Origin: Petrolisthes cinctipes
Lineage: Eukaryota > Arthropoda > Malacostraca > Decapoda > Porcellanidae
Reading direction: 5' to 3'
Length of the DNA stretch: 64,000 nucleotides
Assembly: GCA_033782935.1 (NCBI GenBank)
Contig: JAWQEG010001420.1
Coordinates: 977,424-1,041,423, forward strand
Shown here: piece after piece, positions 47,190 through 61,800 of the stretch
Numbering within the stretch: the stretch's first letter is position 1
How the letters are laid out: every line of letters begins with the position of its first letter
Made by a program: the position numbers and the translations under genes
Notes under the pieces: generated by a model
The model's input: the letters and a program-made list of their open reading frames with translations, nothing else
What the model was told of the DNA's origin: nothing
Database searches by the model: none

Positions 47190-50100
47190 TGCTAAAAATC
47201 GATATTTTTGGTGCCCAATGTCGATATGTGAATGCATCTTCAGTAATCGTTTATATCTCAAATTCAGGCTTAAAACACACGAATATTCGATTTTTTTTTA
47301 TTCAAGGAGCAATCTGTGTTAGAATATTTTCAAATACAGGCACAAAACAAGTTGAAAATCGAGATTTTAGGTGCCCTAAATTGATATGTGCAAGCATCTT
47401 CTGTACCCGTTTATATCTCAAATTCAGGCTCAAAACACCCGAAAATTTGATATTTTTGGGTCCCAGAAGCGATCTGTACATGCCTACTCAGTGTTAGAAT
47501 ATTTTTAAGATACATGTCCAAAACATGCTGAAAATCGATATTTTATCTGCCCAAAGTCGATATGTGTATTCATATTCTGTACCCGTTTATATCTCAAATT
47601 CAGTCTCAAAACACTCGAAAATTCGATATTCTTAGGTCACAGAATCGATCTGTACATGCCTACTCAGTGTTAGAATTTTTAACAGAGTACAGTCCCAAAA
47701 CATGCTGAAAATTGATATTTTAGTTGCTCAAAGTCAATATGTGTATGCATATTCTGTACCCGTTTACCTCCTAAATTCAGGTTGAAAACACCCGAAAATT
47801 CCATATTTTTGGGTCCCAGAAGCGATCTGTACATGCCTACTCAGGGCTTAAATATTTTCAAAATATAGGCCCAAAACATGCTAAAAATCGATATTTTTGG
47901 TGCCCAAAGACGATATGTGCATGCATCTTCTGTACCCGTTTATATCTCAAATTCAGGCTCAAAACACCCGAAAATTCGATATTTTTGGGTCCCAGAAGCG
48001 ATCTGTACATGTCTACTCAGTGACAGAATATTTTCAAAATACAAGCCCAAAACATGCTAAAAATCGATATTTTAGGTGCCTAATGTCGATATGTGCATGC
48101 ATCATCAGTAGGCTACCCGTTTATATATCAAATTCAGGCTCAAAACACCCGAAAATTCGATTTTTTTGGGTCCTAGAAGCGATCTGTACATGCCCACTTA
48201 GTACTAGAATATTCTCAAAATATAGGGCAAAAAACATGCTAAAAATCGATATTTTTGGTGCCAAAAGTTGATATGTGCATGCCTCTTCTGTACCCGTTTA
48301 TATCTCAAATTCGAGATCAAAACACACGAAAATTCGATATTTTTGGGTTCAAGGAGCGATCTGTACATGCCTAAGCAGTGTTAGAATATTTTCAAAGTAC
48401 AGGCCCAAAACAAGTTGAAAATCGAAATTTTATGTGCCCTAAATCGATATGTGCATGCATCTTCTGTACCCATTTATATCTCATATTCAAGCTCAAAACA
48501 ACCGAAAATTTGATATTTTTGGGTCCCAGAAGCGATCTGTTCATGCATCTTCAGTACCCTTTTATATCACAAATTCAGGCTCAAAACACCGGAAAATTCG
48601 ATATTTTTGGGTCCCAAAAGCGATCTGTACATGCCTACTCAGTGCTAAAATGCTTTCTAGATACAGGCCCAAAACATGCAAAAAATCGATATTGTAGGTG
48701 CAAAAAGTCGATCTATGCATACATCTTCAGTACCCGTTTATATCTCAAATTCAGTTTCAAAACACCCGAAAATTCGATATTTTGAGTCCCAGATGCGATC
48801 TGTACATGCCTACTCAGTGCTTGAATGTTTTCAAAATATAGGCCCAAAACAAGCTAAAATTGATATTTTAGTTGCCCAAAGACGATATGTGCATGCATCT
48901 TCTGTACCCGTTTATATCTCAAATTCAGGCTCAAAACACCCGAAAATTCGATATTTTTGGGTCCCAGAAGCGATCTGTACATGTCTACTCAGTGCTTAAA
49001 TATTTTCAAAATAAAGGCCCAAAAAATGCTACAAATCGATATTTTTGGTGCCCAATGTCGATATGTGAATGCATCTTCAGTACTCTTTTATATCACAAAT
49101 TCAGGCTTAAAACACACAAATATTCGATTTTTTTGGATTCAAGGAGCAATCTGTACATGCCTACTCAGTGTTAGAATATTTTCAAATACAGGCTCAAAAC
49201 AAGTTGAAAATCGAGATTTTAGGTGCCCTAAATCGATATGTGCAAGCATCTTCTGTACACGTTTATATCTCAAATTCAGGCTCAAAACACCCGAAAATTT
49301 GATATTGTTGGGTCTCAGAAGCGATCTGTACATGCCTACTCAGTGTTAGAATATTTTTAAGATACATGTCCAAAACATGCTAAGAATCAATATTATATCT
49401 GCCCAAAGTCGATATGTGTATTCATATTCTGTACCCGTTTATATCTCAAATTCAGTCTCAAAACACTCGAAAATTCGATATTCTTGGGTCACAGAATCGA
49501 TCTGTACATGCCTACTCAGTGTTAGAATTTTTAACAGAGTACAGTCACGAAACATATTGAAAATTGATATTTTAGTTGCCCAAAGTCAATATGTGTATGC
49601 ATATTCTGTACCCGTTTACCTCCTAAATTCAGGTTGAAAACACCCGAAAATTCCATATTTTTGGGTCCCAGAAGCGATCTGTACATACCTACTCAGTGCT
49701 TAAATGTTTTCAAAATATAGGCCCAAAACATGCTAAAAATCGATATTTTTGGTGCCTAATGTCGATATGTGCATGCATCATAAGTAGGCTACCCGTTTAT
49801 ATATCAAATTCAGGCTCAAAACACCGCAAATTCGTTTTTTTTGGGTCCCAGAAGCGATCTGTATATGCCTACTTAGTACTAGAATATTCTCAAAATATAG
49901 GGCAAAAACATGCTAAAAATCGATATTTTTGGTGCCCAAAGTTGATATGTGCATGCCTCTTCTGTACCCGTTTATATCTCAAATTCGAGATCAAAACACA
50001 CGAAAATTCGATATTTTTGGGTTCAAGGAGCGATCTGTACATGCCTAAGCAGTGTTAGAATATTTTCAAAGTACAGGCCCAAAACAAGTTGAAAATCGAA

Positions 50101-53100
50101 ATTTTATGTGCCCTAAATCGATATGTGCATGCATCTTCTGTACCCATTTATATCTCATATTCAAGCTCAAAACAACCGAAAATTTGATATTTTTGGGTCC
50201 CAGAAGCGATCTGTTCATGCATCTTCAGTACCCTTTTATATCACAAATTCAGGCTCAAAACACCGGAAAATTCGATATTTTTGGGTCCCAAAAGCGATCT
50301 GTACATGCCTACTCAGTGCTAAAATGCTTTCTAGATACAGGCCCAAAACATGCAAAAAATCGATATTGTAGGTGCAAAAAGTCGATCTATGCATACATCT
50401 TCAGTACCCGTTTATATCTCAAATTCAGTTTCAAAACACCCGAAAATTCGATATTTTGAGTCCCAGATGCGATCTGTACATGCCTACTCAGTGCTTGAAT
50501 GTTTTCAAAATATAGGCCCAAAACAAGCTAAAATTGATATTTTAGTTGCCCAAAGACGATATGTGCATGCATCTTCTGTACCCGTTTATATCTCAAATTC
50601 AGGCTCAAAACACCCGAAAATTCGATATTTTTGGGTCCCAGAAGCGATCTGTACATGTCTACTCAGTGCTTAAATATTTTCAAAATAAAGGCCCAAAAAA
50701 TGCTACAAATCGATATTTTTGGTGCCCAATGTCGATATGTGAATGCATCTTCAGTACTCTTTTATATCACAAATTCAGGCTTAAAACACACAAATATTCG
50801 ATTTTTTTGGATTCAAGGAGCAATCTGTACATGCCTACTCAGTGTTAGAATATTTTCAAATACAGGCTCAAAACAAGTTGAAAATCGAGATTTTAGGTGC
50901 CCTAAATCGATATGTGCAAGCATCTTCTGTACACGTTTATATCTCAAATTCAGGCTCAAAACACCCGAAAATTTGATATTGTTGGGTCTCAGAAGCGATC
51001 TGTACATGCCTACTCAGTGTTAGAATATTTTTAAGATACATGTCCAAAACATGCTAAGAATCAATATTATATCTGCCCAAAGTCGATATGTGTATTCATA
51101 TTCTGTACCCGTTTATATCTCAAATTCAGTCTCAAAACACTCGAAAATTCGATATTCTTGGGTCACAGAATCGATCTGTACATGCCTACTCAGTGTTAGA
51201 ATTTTTAACAGAGTACAGTCACGAAACATATTGAAAATTGATATTTTAGTTGCCCAAAGTCAATATGTGTATGCATATTCTGTACCCGTTTACCTCCTAA
51301 ATTCAGGTTGAAAACACCCGAAAATTCCATATTTTTGGGTCCCAGAAGCGATCTGTACATACCTACTCAGTGCTTAAATGTTTTCAAAATATAGGCCCAA
51401 AACATGCTAAAAATCGATATTTTTGGTGCCTAATGTCGATATGTGCATGCATCATAAGTAGGCTACCCGTTTATATATCAAATTCAGGCTCAAAACACCG
51501 AAAATTCGTTTTTTTTGGGTCCCAGAAGCGATCTGTATATGCCTACTTAGTACTAGAATATTCTCAAAATATAGGGCAAAAACATGCTAAAAATCGATAT
51601 TTTTGGTGCCCAAAGTTGATATGTGCATGCCTCTTCTGTACCCGTTTATATCTCAAATTCGAGATCAAAACACACGAAAATTCGATATTTTTGGGTTCAA
51701 GGAGCGATCTGTACATGCCTACTCAGTGTTAGAATATTTTCAAAATACAGACCCAAAACAAGTTGAAAATCGATATTTTATGTGCCCTAAATCGATATGT
51801 GCATGCATCTTCTGTACCCATTTATATCTCATATTCAAGCTCAAAACAACCGAAAATTTGATATTTTGGGGTCCCAGAAGCGATCTGTACATGCCTACTC
51901 AGTGCTTGAATGTTTTCAAAATATAGGCACAAAACATGCTAAAATTGATATTTTAGTTGCCCAAAGACGATATGTGCATGCATCTTCTGTACCCGTTTAT
52001 ATCTCAAATTCAGGCTCAAAACACCCGAAAATTCGATATTTTGGGGTCCCAGAAGCGATCTGTACATGTCTACTCAGTGCTTAAACATTTTCAAAATAAA
52101 GCCCCAAAAAATGCTACAAATCGATATTTTTGGTGCCCAATGTCGATATGTGAATGCATCTTCAGTACTCGTTTATATTTCAAATTCAGGCTTAAAACAC
52201 ACAAATATTCGATTTTTTTGGATTCAAGGAGCAATCTGTACATGCCTACTCAGTGTTAGAATATTTTCAAATACAGGCACAAAACAAGTTGAAAATCGAG
52301 ATTTTAAGTGCCCTAAATCGATATGTGCAAGCATCTTCTGTACCCGTTTATATCTCAAATTCAGTCTCAAAACACCCGAAAATTTGATATTTTTGGGTCT
52401 CAGAAGCGATCTGTACATGCCTACTCAGTGTTAAAATATTTTTAAGATACATGTCCAAAACATGCTGAGAATCGATATTTTATCTGCCCAAAGTCGATAT
52501 GTGTATTCATATTCTGTACCCGTTTATATCTCAAATTCAGTCTCAAAACACTCGAAAATTCGATATTCTTGGGTCACAGAATCGATCTGTACATGCCTAC
52601 TCAGTGTTAGAATTTTTAACAGAGTACAGTCCCGAAACATGCTGAAAATTGATATTTTAGTTGCCCAAAGTCAATATGTGTATGCATATTCTGTACCCGT
52701 TTACCTCCTAAATTCAGGTTGAAAACACACGAAAATTCCATATTTTTGGGTCCCAGAAGCGATCTGTACATGCCTACTCAGTGCTTAAATATTTTCAAAA
52801 TATAGGCCCAAAACATGCAAAAAATCAATATTTTTGGTGCCTAATGTCGATATGTGCATGCATCATAAGTAGGCTACCCGTTTATATATCAAATTCAGGC
52901 TCAAAACACCCGAAAATTCGATTTTTTTGGGTCCCAGAAGCGATCTGTATATGCCTACTTAGTACTAGAATATTCTCAAAATATAGGGCAAAAACATGCT
53001 AAAAATCGATATCTTTGGTGCCCAATGTCGATATGTGAATACATCTTCAGTAATCGTTTATATTTCAAATTCAGTTTCAAAACACCCGAAATTCGATATT

Positions 53101-55900
53101 TTTGGGTCCCAGAAGCGATCTGTACATGTCTACTCAGTGATAATATTTTCAAAATAAAGGCCCAAAAAATGCTAAAAATCGATATTTTTGGTGCCCAATG
53201 TCGATATGTGAATGCATCTTCAGTAATCGTTTATATCTCAAATTCAGGCTTAAAACACACGAATATTCGATTTTTTTTTATTCAAGGAGCAATCTGTGTT
53301 AGAATATTTTCAAATACAGGCACAAAACAAGTTGAAAATCGAGATTTTAGGTGCCCTAAATTGATATGTGCAAGCATCTTCTGTACCCGTTTATATCTCA
53401 AATTCAGGCTCAAAACACCCGAAAATTTGATATTTTTGGGTCCCAGAAGCGATCTGTACATGTCTACTCAGTGTTAGAATATTTTTAAGATACATGTCCA
53501 AAACATGCTGAAAATCGATATTTTATCTGCCCAAAGTCGATATGTGTATTCATATTCTGTACCCGTTTATATCTCAAATTCAGTCTCAAAACACTCGAAA
53601 ATTCGATATTCTTGGGTCACAGAATCGATCTGTACATGCCTACTCAGTGTTAGAATTTTTAACAGAGTACAGTCCCAAAACATATTGAAAATTGATATTT
53701 TAGTTGCCCAAAGTCAATATGTGTATGCATATTCTGTACCCGTTTACCTCCTAAATTCAGGTTGAAAACACCCGAAAATTCCATATTTTTGGGTCCCAGA
53801 AGCGATCTGTACATACCTACTCAGGGCTTAAATATTTTCAAAATATAGGCCCAAAACATGCTAAAAATCGATATTTTTGGTGCCCAAAGACGATATGTGC
53901 ATGCATCTTCTGTACCCGTTTATATCTCAAATTCAGGCTCAAAACACCCGAAAATTCGATATTTTTGGGTCCCAGAAGCGATCTGTACATGTCTACTCAG
54001 TGACAGAATATTTTCAAAATACAAGCCCAAAACATGCTAAAAATCGATATTTTAGGTGCCTAATGTCGATATGTGCATGCATCATCAGTAGGCTACCCGT
54101 TTATATATCAAATTCAGGCTCAAAACACCCGAAAATTCGATTTTTTTGGGTCCTAGAAGCGATCTGTACATGCCCACTTAGTACTAGAATATTCTCAAAA
54201 TATAGGGCAAAAAACATGCTAAAAATCGATATTTTTGGTGCCCAAAGTTGATATGTGCATGCCTCTTCTGTACCCGTTTATATCTCAAATTCGAGATCAA
54301 AACACACGAAAATTCGATATTTTTGGGTTCAAGGAGCGATCTGTACATGCCTAAGCAGTGTTAGAATATTTTCAAAGTACAGGCCCAAAACAAGTTGAAA
54401 ATCGATATTTTATGTGCCCTAAATCGATATGTGCATGCATCTTCTGTACCCATTTATATCTCATATTTAAGCTCAAAACAACCAAAAATTTGATATTTTT
54501 GGGTCCCAGAAGCGATCTGTTCATGCATCTTCAGTACCCTTTTATATCACAAATTCAGGCTCAAAACACCGGAAAATTCGATATTTTTGGGTCCCAAAAG
54601 CGATCTGTACATGCCTACTCAGTGCTAAAATGCTTTCTAGATACAGGCCCAAAACATGCTGAAAATCGATATTGTAGGTGCAAAAAGTCGATCTATGCAT
54701 ACATCTTCAGTACCCGTTTATATCTCAAATTCAGTTACAAAACACCCGAAAATTCGATATTTTGGGTCCCAGATGCGATCTGTACATGCCTACTCAGTGC
54801 TTGAATGTTTTCAAAATATAGGCCCAAAACATGCTAAAATTGATATTTTAGTTGCCCAAAGACGATATGTGCATGCATCTTCTGTACCCGTTTATATCTC
54901 AAATTCAGGCTCAAAACACCCGAAAATTCGATATTTTTGGGTCCCAGAAGCGATCTGTACATGTCTACTCAGTGCTTAAATATTTTCAAAATAAAGGCCC
55001 AAAAAATGCTACAAATCGATATTTTTGGTGCCCAATGTCGATATGTGAATGCATCTTCAGTACTCTTTTATATCACAAATTCAGGCTTAAAACACACAAA
55101 TATTCGATTTTTTTGGATTCAAGGAGCAATCTGTACATGCCTACTCAGTGTTAGAATATTTTCAAATACAGGCTCAAAACAAGTTGAAAATCGAGATTTT
55201 AGGTGCCCTAAATCGATATGTGCAAGCATCTTCTGTACACGTTTATATCTCAAATTCAGGCTCAAAACACCCGAAAATTTGATATTTTTTGGTCTCAGAA
55301 GCGATCTGTACATGCCTACTCAGTGTTAGAATATTTTTAAGATACATGTCCAAAACATGCTGAGAATCAATATTATATCTGCCCAAAGTCGATATGTGTA
55401 TTCATATTCTGTACCCGTTTATATCTCAAATTCAGTCTCAAAACACTCGAAAATTCGATATTCTTGGGTCACAGAATCGATCTGTACATGCCTACTCAGT
55501 GTTAGAATTTTTAACAGAGTACAGTCCCAAAACATATTGAAAATTGATATTTTAGTTGCCCAAAGTCAATATGTGTATGCATATTCTGTACCCGTTTACC
55601 TCCTAAATTCAGGTTGAAAACACCCGAAAATTCCATATTTTTGGGTCCCAGAAGCGATCTGTACATACCTACTCAGTGCTTAAATGTTTTCAAAATATAG
55701 GCCCAAAACATGCTAAAAATCGATATTTTTGGTGCCTAATGTCGATATGTGCATGCATCATAAGTAGGCTACCCGTTTATATATCAAATTCAGGCTCAAA
55801 ACACCGAAAATTCGTTTTTTTTTGGGTCCCAGAAGCGATCTGTATATGCCTACTTAGTACTAGAATATTCTCAAAATATAGGGCAAAAACATGCTAAAAA
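47190..55900. repeat. 5,980-bp offset duplication enclosing the 1,674-bp repeats
   Basis: Positions 47878, 48378, 48676, 48872, 48957, 49139, 49377 and 49696 recur at exactly +5,980 bp (53858 through 55676), about 68 half-units. The 51603-52066 segment also recurs at +4,307 bp (55910-56373). Confidence 0.9.
48240..51700. repeat. Two tandem copies of a 1,674-bp block
   Basis: Landmarks at 48378, 48449, 48676, 48872, 48957, 49139, 49377 and 49696 recur exactly 1,674 bp later (50052 through 51370), with near-identical sequence over the whole length. 1,674 is close to 19 half-units of 88 bp, so the block holds an odd number of halves. Confidence 0.92.
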
Positions 55901-57439
55901 TCGATATTTTTGGTGCCCAAAGTTGATATGTGCATGCCTCTTCTGTACCCGTTTATATCTCAAATTCGAGATCAAAACACACGAAAATTCGATATTTTTG
56001 GGTTCAAGGAGCGATCTGTACATGCCTACTCAGTGTTAGAATATTTTCAAAATACAGGCCCAAAACAAGTTGAAAATCGATATTTTATGTGCCCTAAATC
56101 GATATGTGCATGCATCTTCTGTACCCATTTATATCTCATATTCAAGCTCAAAACAACCGAAAATTTGATATTTTGGGGTCCCAGAAGCGATCTGTACATG
56201 CCTACTCAGTGCTTGAATGTTTTCAAAATATAGGCACAAAACATGCTAAAATTGATATTTTAGTTGCCCAAAGACGATATGTGCATGCATCTTCTGTACC
56301 CGTTTATATCTCAAATTCAGGCTCAAAACACCCGAAAATTCGATATTTTGGGGTCCCAGAAGCGATCTGTACATGTCTACTCAGTGCTTAAATATTTTCA
56401 AAATAAAGGCCCAAAACATGCTAAAAATCGATATTTTTGGTGCCCAATGTCGATATGTGAATGCATCATCAGTACTCGTTTATATCTCAAATTCAGGCTC
56501 AAAACACACTAATATTCGATTTTTTTGGATTCAAGGAGCAATCTGTACATGCCTACTCAGTGTTCGAATATTTTTAAATACAGGCACAAAACAAGTTGAA
56601 AATCGAGATTTTAGGTGCCCTAAATCGATATGTGCAAGCATCTTCTGTACCCGTTTATATCTCAAATTCAGGCTCAAAACACCCGAAAATTCGATATTTT
56701 GGGGTCCCAGAAGCGATCTGTACATGTCTACTCAGTGCTTAAATATTTTCAAAATAAAGGCCCAAAAAATGCTAAAAATCGATATTTTTGGTGCCCAATG
56801 TCGATATGTGAATGCATCTTCAGTACTCGTTTATATCTCAAATTCAGGCTTAAAACACACAAATATTCGATTTTTTTGGATTCAAGGAGCAATCTGTACA
56901 TGCCTACTCAGTGTTAGAATATTTTCAAATACAGGCACAAAACAAGTTGAAAATCGAGATTTTAAGTGCCCTAAATCGATATGTGCAAGCATCTTCTGTA
57001 CCCGTTTATATCTCAAATTCAGGCTCAAAACACCCGAAAATTTGATATTTTTGGGTCTCAGAAGCGATCTGTACATGCCTACTCAGTGTTAGAATATTTT
57101 TAAGATACATGTCCAAAACTTGCTGAGAATCGATATTTTATCTGCCCAAAGTCGATATGTGTATTCATATTCTGTACCCGTTTATATCTCAAATTCAGTC
57201 TTAAAACACTCGAAAATTCGATATTCTTGGGTCACAGAATCGATCTGTACATGCCTACTCAGTGTTAGAATTTTTAACAGAGTACAGTCCCAAAATATAT
57301 TGAAAATTGATATTTTAGTTGCCCAAAGTCAATATGTGTATGCATATTCTGTACCCGTTTACCTCCTAAATTCAGGTTGAAAACACCCGAAAATTCCATA
57401 TTTTTGGGTCCCAGAAGCGATCTGTACATGCCTACTCAG

Positions 57440-58855
57440 TGCTTAAATATTTTCAAAATATAGGCCCAAAACATGCTAAAAATCGATATTTTTGGTGCCT
57501 AATGTCGATATGTGCATGCATCATAAGTAGGCTACCCGTTTATATATCAAATTCAGGCTCAAAACACCGAAAATTCGTTTTTTTTGGGTCCCAGAAGCGA
57601 TCTGTATATGCCTACTTAGTACTAGAATATTCTCAAAATATAGGGCAAAAACATGCTAAAAATCGATATTTTTGGTGCCCAAAGTTGATATGTGCATGCC
57701 TCTTCTGTACCCGTTTATATCTCAAATTCGAGATCAAAACACACGAAAATTCGATATTTTTGGGTTCAAGGAGCGATCTGTACATGCCTACTCAGTGTTA
57801 GAATATTTTCAAAATACAGGCCCAAAACAAGTTGAAAATCGATATTTTATGTGCCCTAAATCGATATGTGCATGCATCTTCTGTACCCATTTATATCTCA
57901 TATTCAAGCTCAAAACAACCGAAAATTTGATATTTTGGGGTCCCAGAAGCGTTCTGTACATGCCTACTCAGTGCTTGAATGTTTTCAAAATATAGGCCCA
58001 AAACATGCTAAAATTGATATTTTAGTTGCCCAAAGACGATATGTGCATGCATCTTCTGTACCCGTTTATATCTCAAATTCAGGCTCAAAACACCCGAAAA
58101 TTCGATATTTTGGGGTCCCAGAAGCGATCTGTACATGTCTACTCAGTGCTTAAATATTTTCAAAATATAGGCCCAAAACATGCTAAAAATCGATATTTTT
58201 GGTGCCTAATGTCGATATGTGCATGCATCATAAGTAGGCTACCCGTTTATATATCAAATTCAGGCTCAAAACACCGAAAATTCGTTTTTTTTGGGTCCCA
58301 GAAGCGATCTGTATATGCCTACTTAGTACTAGAATATTCTCAAAATATAGGGCAAAAACATGCTAAAAATCGATATTTTTGGTGCCCAAAGTTGATATGT
58401 GCATGCCTCTTCTGTACCCGTTTATATCTCAAATTCGAGATCAAAACACACGAAAATTCGATATTTTTGGGTTCAAGGAGCGATCTGTACATGCCTACTC
58501 AGTGTTAGAATATTTTCAAAATACAGGCCCAAAACAAGTTGAAAATCGATATTTTATGTGCCCTAAATCGATATGTGCATGCATCTTCTGTACCCATTTA
58601 TATCTCATATTCAAGCTCAAAACAACCGAAAATTTGATATTTTGGGGTCCCAGAAGCGTTCTGTACATGCCTCCTCAGTGCTTGAATGTTTTCAAAATAT
58701 AGGCCCAAAACATGCTAAAATTGATATTTTAGTTGCCCAAAGACGATATGTGCATGCATCTTCTGTACCCGTTTATATCTCAAATTCAGGCTCAAAACAC
58801 CCGAAAATTCGATATTTTGGGGTCCCAGAAGCGATCTGTACATGTCTACTCAGTG
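57440..58855. repeat. Two tandem copies of a 707-bp block
   Basis: Landmarks at 57672 and 57866 recur at 58379 and 58573 (+707 bp, about eight half-units) with only scattered differences. Confidence 0.88.
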
Positions 58856-61800
58856 CTTAAATATTTTCAAAATAAAGGCCCATAAAATGCTACAAATCGA
58901 TATTTTTGGTGCAAAATGTCGATATGTGAATGCATCTTCAGTACTCGTTTATATCTCAAATTCAGGCTTAAAACACACAAATATTCGATTTTTTTGGATT
59001 CAAGGAGCAATCTGTACATGCCTACTCAGTGTTAGAATATTTTCAAATACAGGCACAAAACAAGTTGAAAATCGAGATTTTAGGAGCCCTAAATCGATAT
59101 GTGCAAGCATCTTCTGTACCCGTTTATATCTCAAATTCAGGCTCAAAACACCCGAAAATTTGATATTATTGGGTCTCAGAAGCGATCTGTACATGCCTAC
59201 TCAGTGTTAGAATATTTTTAAGATACATGTCCAAAACATGCTGAGAATCGATATTTTATCTGCCCAAAGTCGATATGTGTATTCATATTCTGTACCCGTT
59301 TATATCTCAAATTCAGTCTCAAAACACTCGAAAATTCAATATTCTTGGGTTACAGAATCGATCTGTACATGCCTACTCAGTGTTATAATTTTTAACAGAG
59401 TACAGACCCAAAACATATTGAAAATTGATATTTTAGTTGCCCAAAGTCAATATGTGTATGCATATTCTGTACCCGTTTACCTCCTAAATTCAGGTTGAAA
59501 ACACCCGAAAATTCCATATTTTTGGGTCCCAGAAGCGATCTGTACATGCCTACTCAGTGCTTAAATATTTTCAAAATATAGGCCCAAAACATGCTAAAAA
59601 TCGATATTTTTGGTGCCCAATGTCGATATGTGCATGCATCATAAGTAGGCTACCCGTTTATATATCAAATTCAGGCTCAAAACACCCGAAAATTCGATTT
59701 TTTTGGGTCCCAGAAGCGATATGTATATGTCTACTTAGTACTAGAATATTCTCAAAATATAGGGCAAAAACATGCTAAAAATCGATATTTTTGGTGCCCA
59801 AAGTTGATATGTGCATGCCTCATCTGTACCCGTTTATATCTCAAATTCAAGATCAAAACAAACGAAAATTCGATATTTTTGGGTTCAAGGAGCGATCTGT
59901 ACATGCCTACTCAGTGTTTGAATATTTTTAAGGTACATGTCCAAAACATGCTGAGAATCGATATTTTATCTGCCCAAAGTCGATATGTGTATTCATATTC
60001 TGTACCCGTTTATATCTCAAATTCAGTCTCAAAGCACTCGAAAATTCGATATTCTTGTGTCACAGAATCGATCTGTACATGCCTACTCAGTGTTAGAATT
60101 TTTAACAGAGTACAGTCCCGAAACATGCTGAAAATTGATATTTTAGTTGCCCAAAGTCAATATGTGTATGCATATTCTGTACCCGTTTACCTCCTAAATT
60201 CAGGTTGAAAACACCCGAAAATTCCATATTTTTGGGTCCCAGAAGCGATCTGTACATGCCTACTCAGTGCTTAAATATTTTCAAAATATAGGCCCAAAAC
60301 ATGCTAAAAATCGATATTTTGGTGCCCAATGTCGATATGTGAATGCATCATCAGTACTCGTTTATATCTCAAATTCAGGCTCAAAACACACGAATATTCG
60401 ATTTTTTTGGATTCAAGGAGCAATCTTTACATGCCTACTCAGTGTTAGAATATTTTTAAATACAGGCACAAAACAAGTTGAAAATCGAGATTTTAGGTGC
60501 CCTAAATCGATATGTGCAAGCATCTTCTGTACCCGTTTATATCTCAAATTCTGGCTCAAAACACCCGAAAATTCGATATTTTTGGGTCCCAGAAGCGATC
60601 TGTACATGTCTACTCAGTGCTTAAATATTTTCAAAATAAAGGCCCAAAAAATGCTACAAATCGATATTTTTGGTGCCCAATGTCGATATGTGAATGCATC
60701 TTCAGTACTCGTTTATATCTCAAATTCAGGCTTAAAACACACAAATATTCGATTTTTTTGGATTCAAGGAGCAATCTGTACATGCCTACTCAGTGTTAGA
60801 ATATTTTCAAATACAGGCACAAAACAAGTTGAAAATCGAGATTTTAAGTGCCCTAAATCGATATGTGCAAGCATCTTCTGTACCCGTTTATATCTCAAAT
60901 TCAGGCTCAAAACACCCGAAAATTTGATATTTTTGGGTCTCAGAAGCGATCTGTACATGCCTACTCAGTGTTAGAATATTTTTAAGATACATGTCCAAAA
61001 CTTGCTGAGAATCGATATTTTATCTGCCCAAAGTCGATATGTGTATTCATATTCTGTACCCGTTTATATCTCAAATTCAGTCTCAAAACACTCGAAAATT
61101 CGATATTCTTGGGTCACAGAATCGATCTGTACATGCCTACTCAGTGTTAGAATTTTTAACAGAGTACAGTCCTAAATCATATTGAAAATTGATATTTTAG
61201 TTGCCCAAAATCAATATGTGTATGCATATTCTGTACCCGTTTACCTCTTAAATTCAGGTTGAAAACACCCGAAAATTCCATATTTTTGGGTCCCAGAAGC
61301 GATCTGTACATGCCTACTCAGTGCTTAAATATTTTCAAAATATAGGCCCAAAACATGCTAAAAATCGATATTTTTGGTGCCTAATGTCGATATGTGCATG
61401 CATCATAAGTAGGCTACCCGTTTATATATCAAATTCAGGCTCAAAACACCGAAAATTCGTTTTTTTTGGGTCCCACAAGCGATCTGTATATGCCTACTTA
61501 GTACTAGAATATTCTCAAAATATAGGGCAAAAACATGCTAAAAATCGATATTTTTGGTGCCCAAAGTTGATATGTGCATGCCTCTTCTGTACCCGTTTAT
61601 ATCTCAAATTCGAGATCAAAACACACGAAAATTCGATATTTTTGGGTTCAAGGAGCGATCTGTACATGCCTACTCAGTGTTAGAATATTTTCGAAATACA
61701 GGCCCAAAACAAGTTGAAAATCGATATTTTATGTGCCCTAAATCGATATGTGCATGCATCTTCTGTACCCATTTATATCTCATATTCAAGCTCAAAACAA

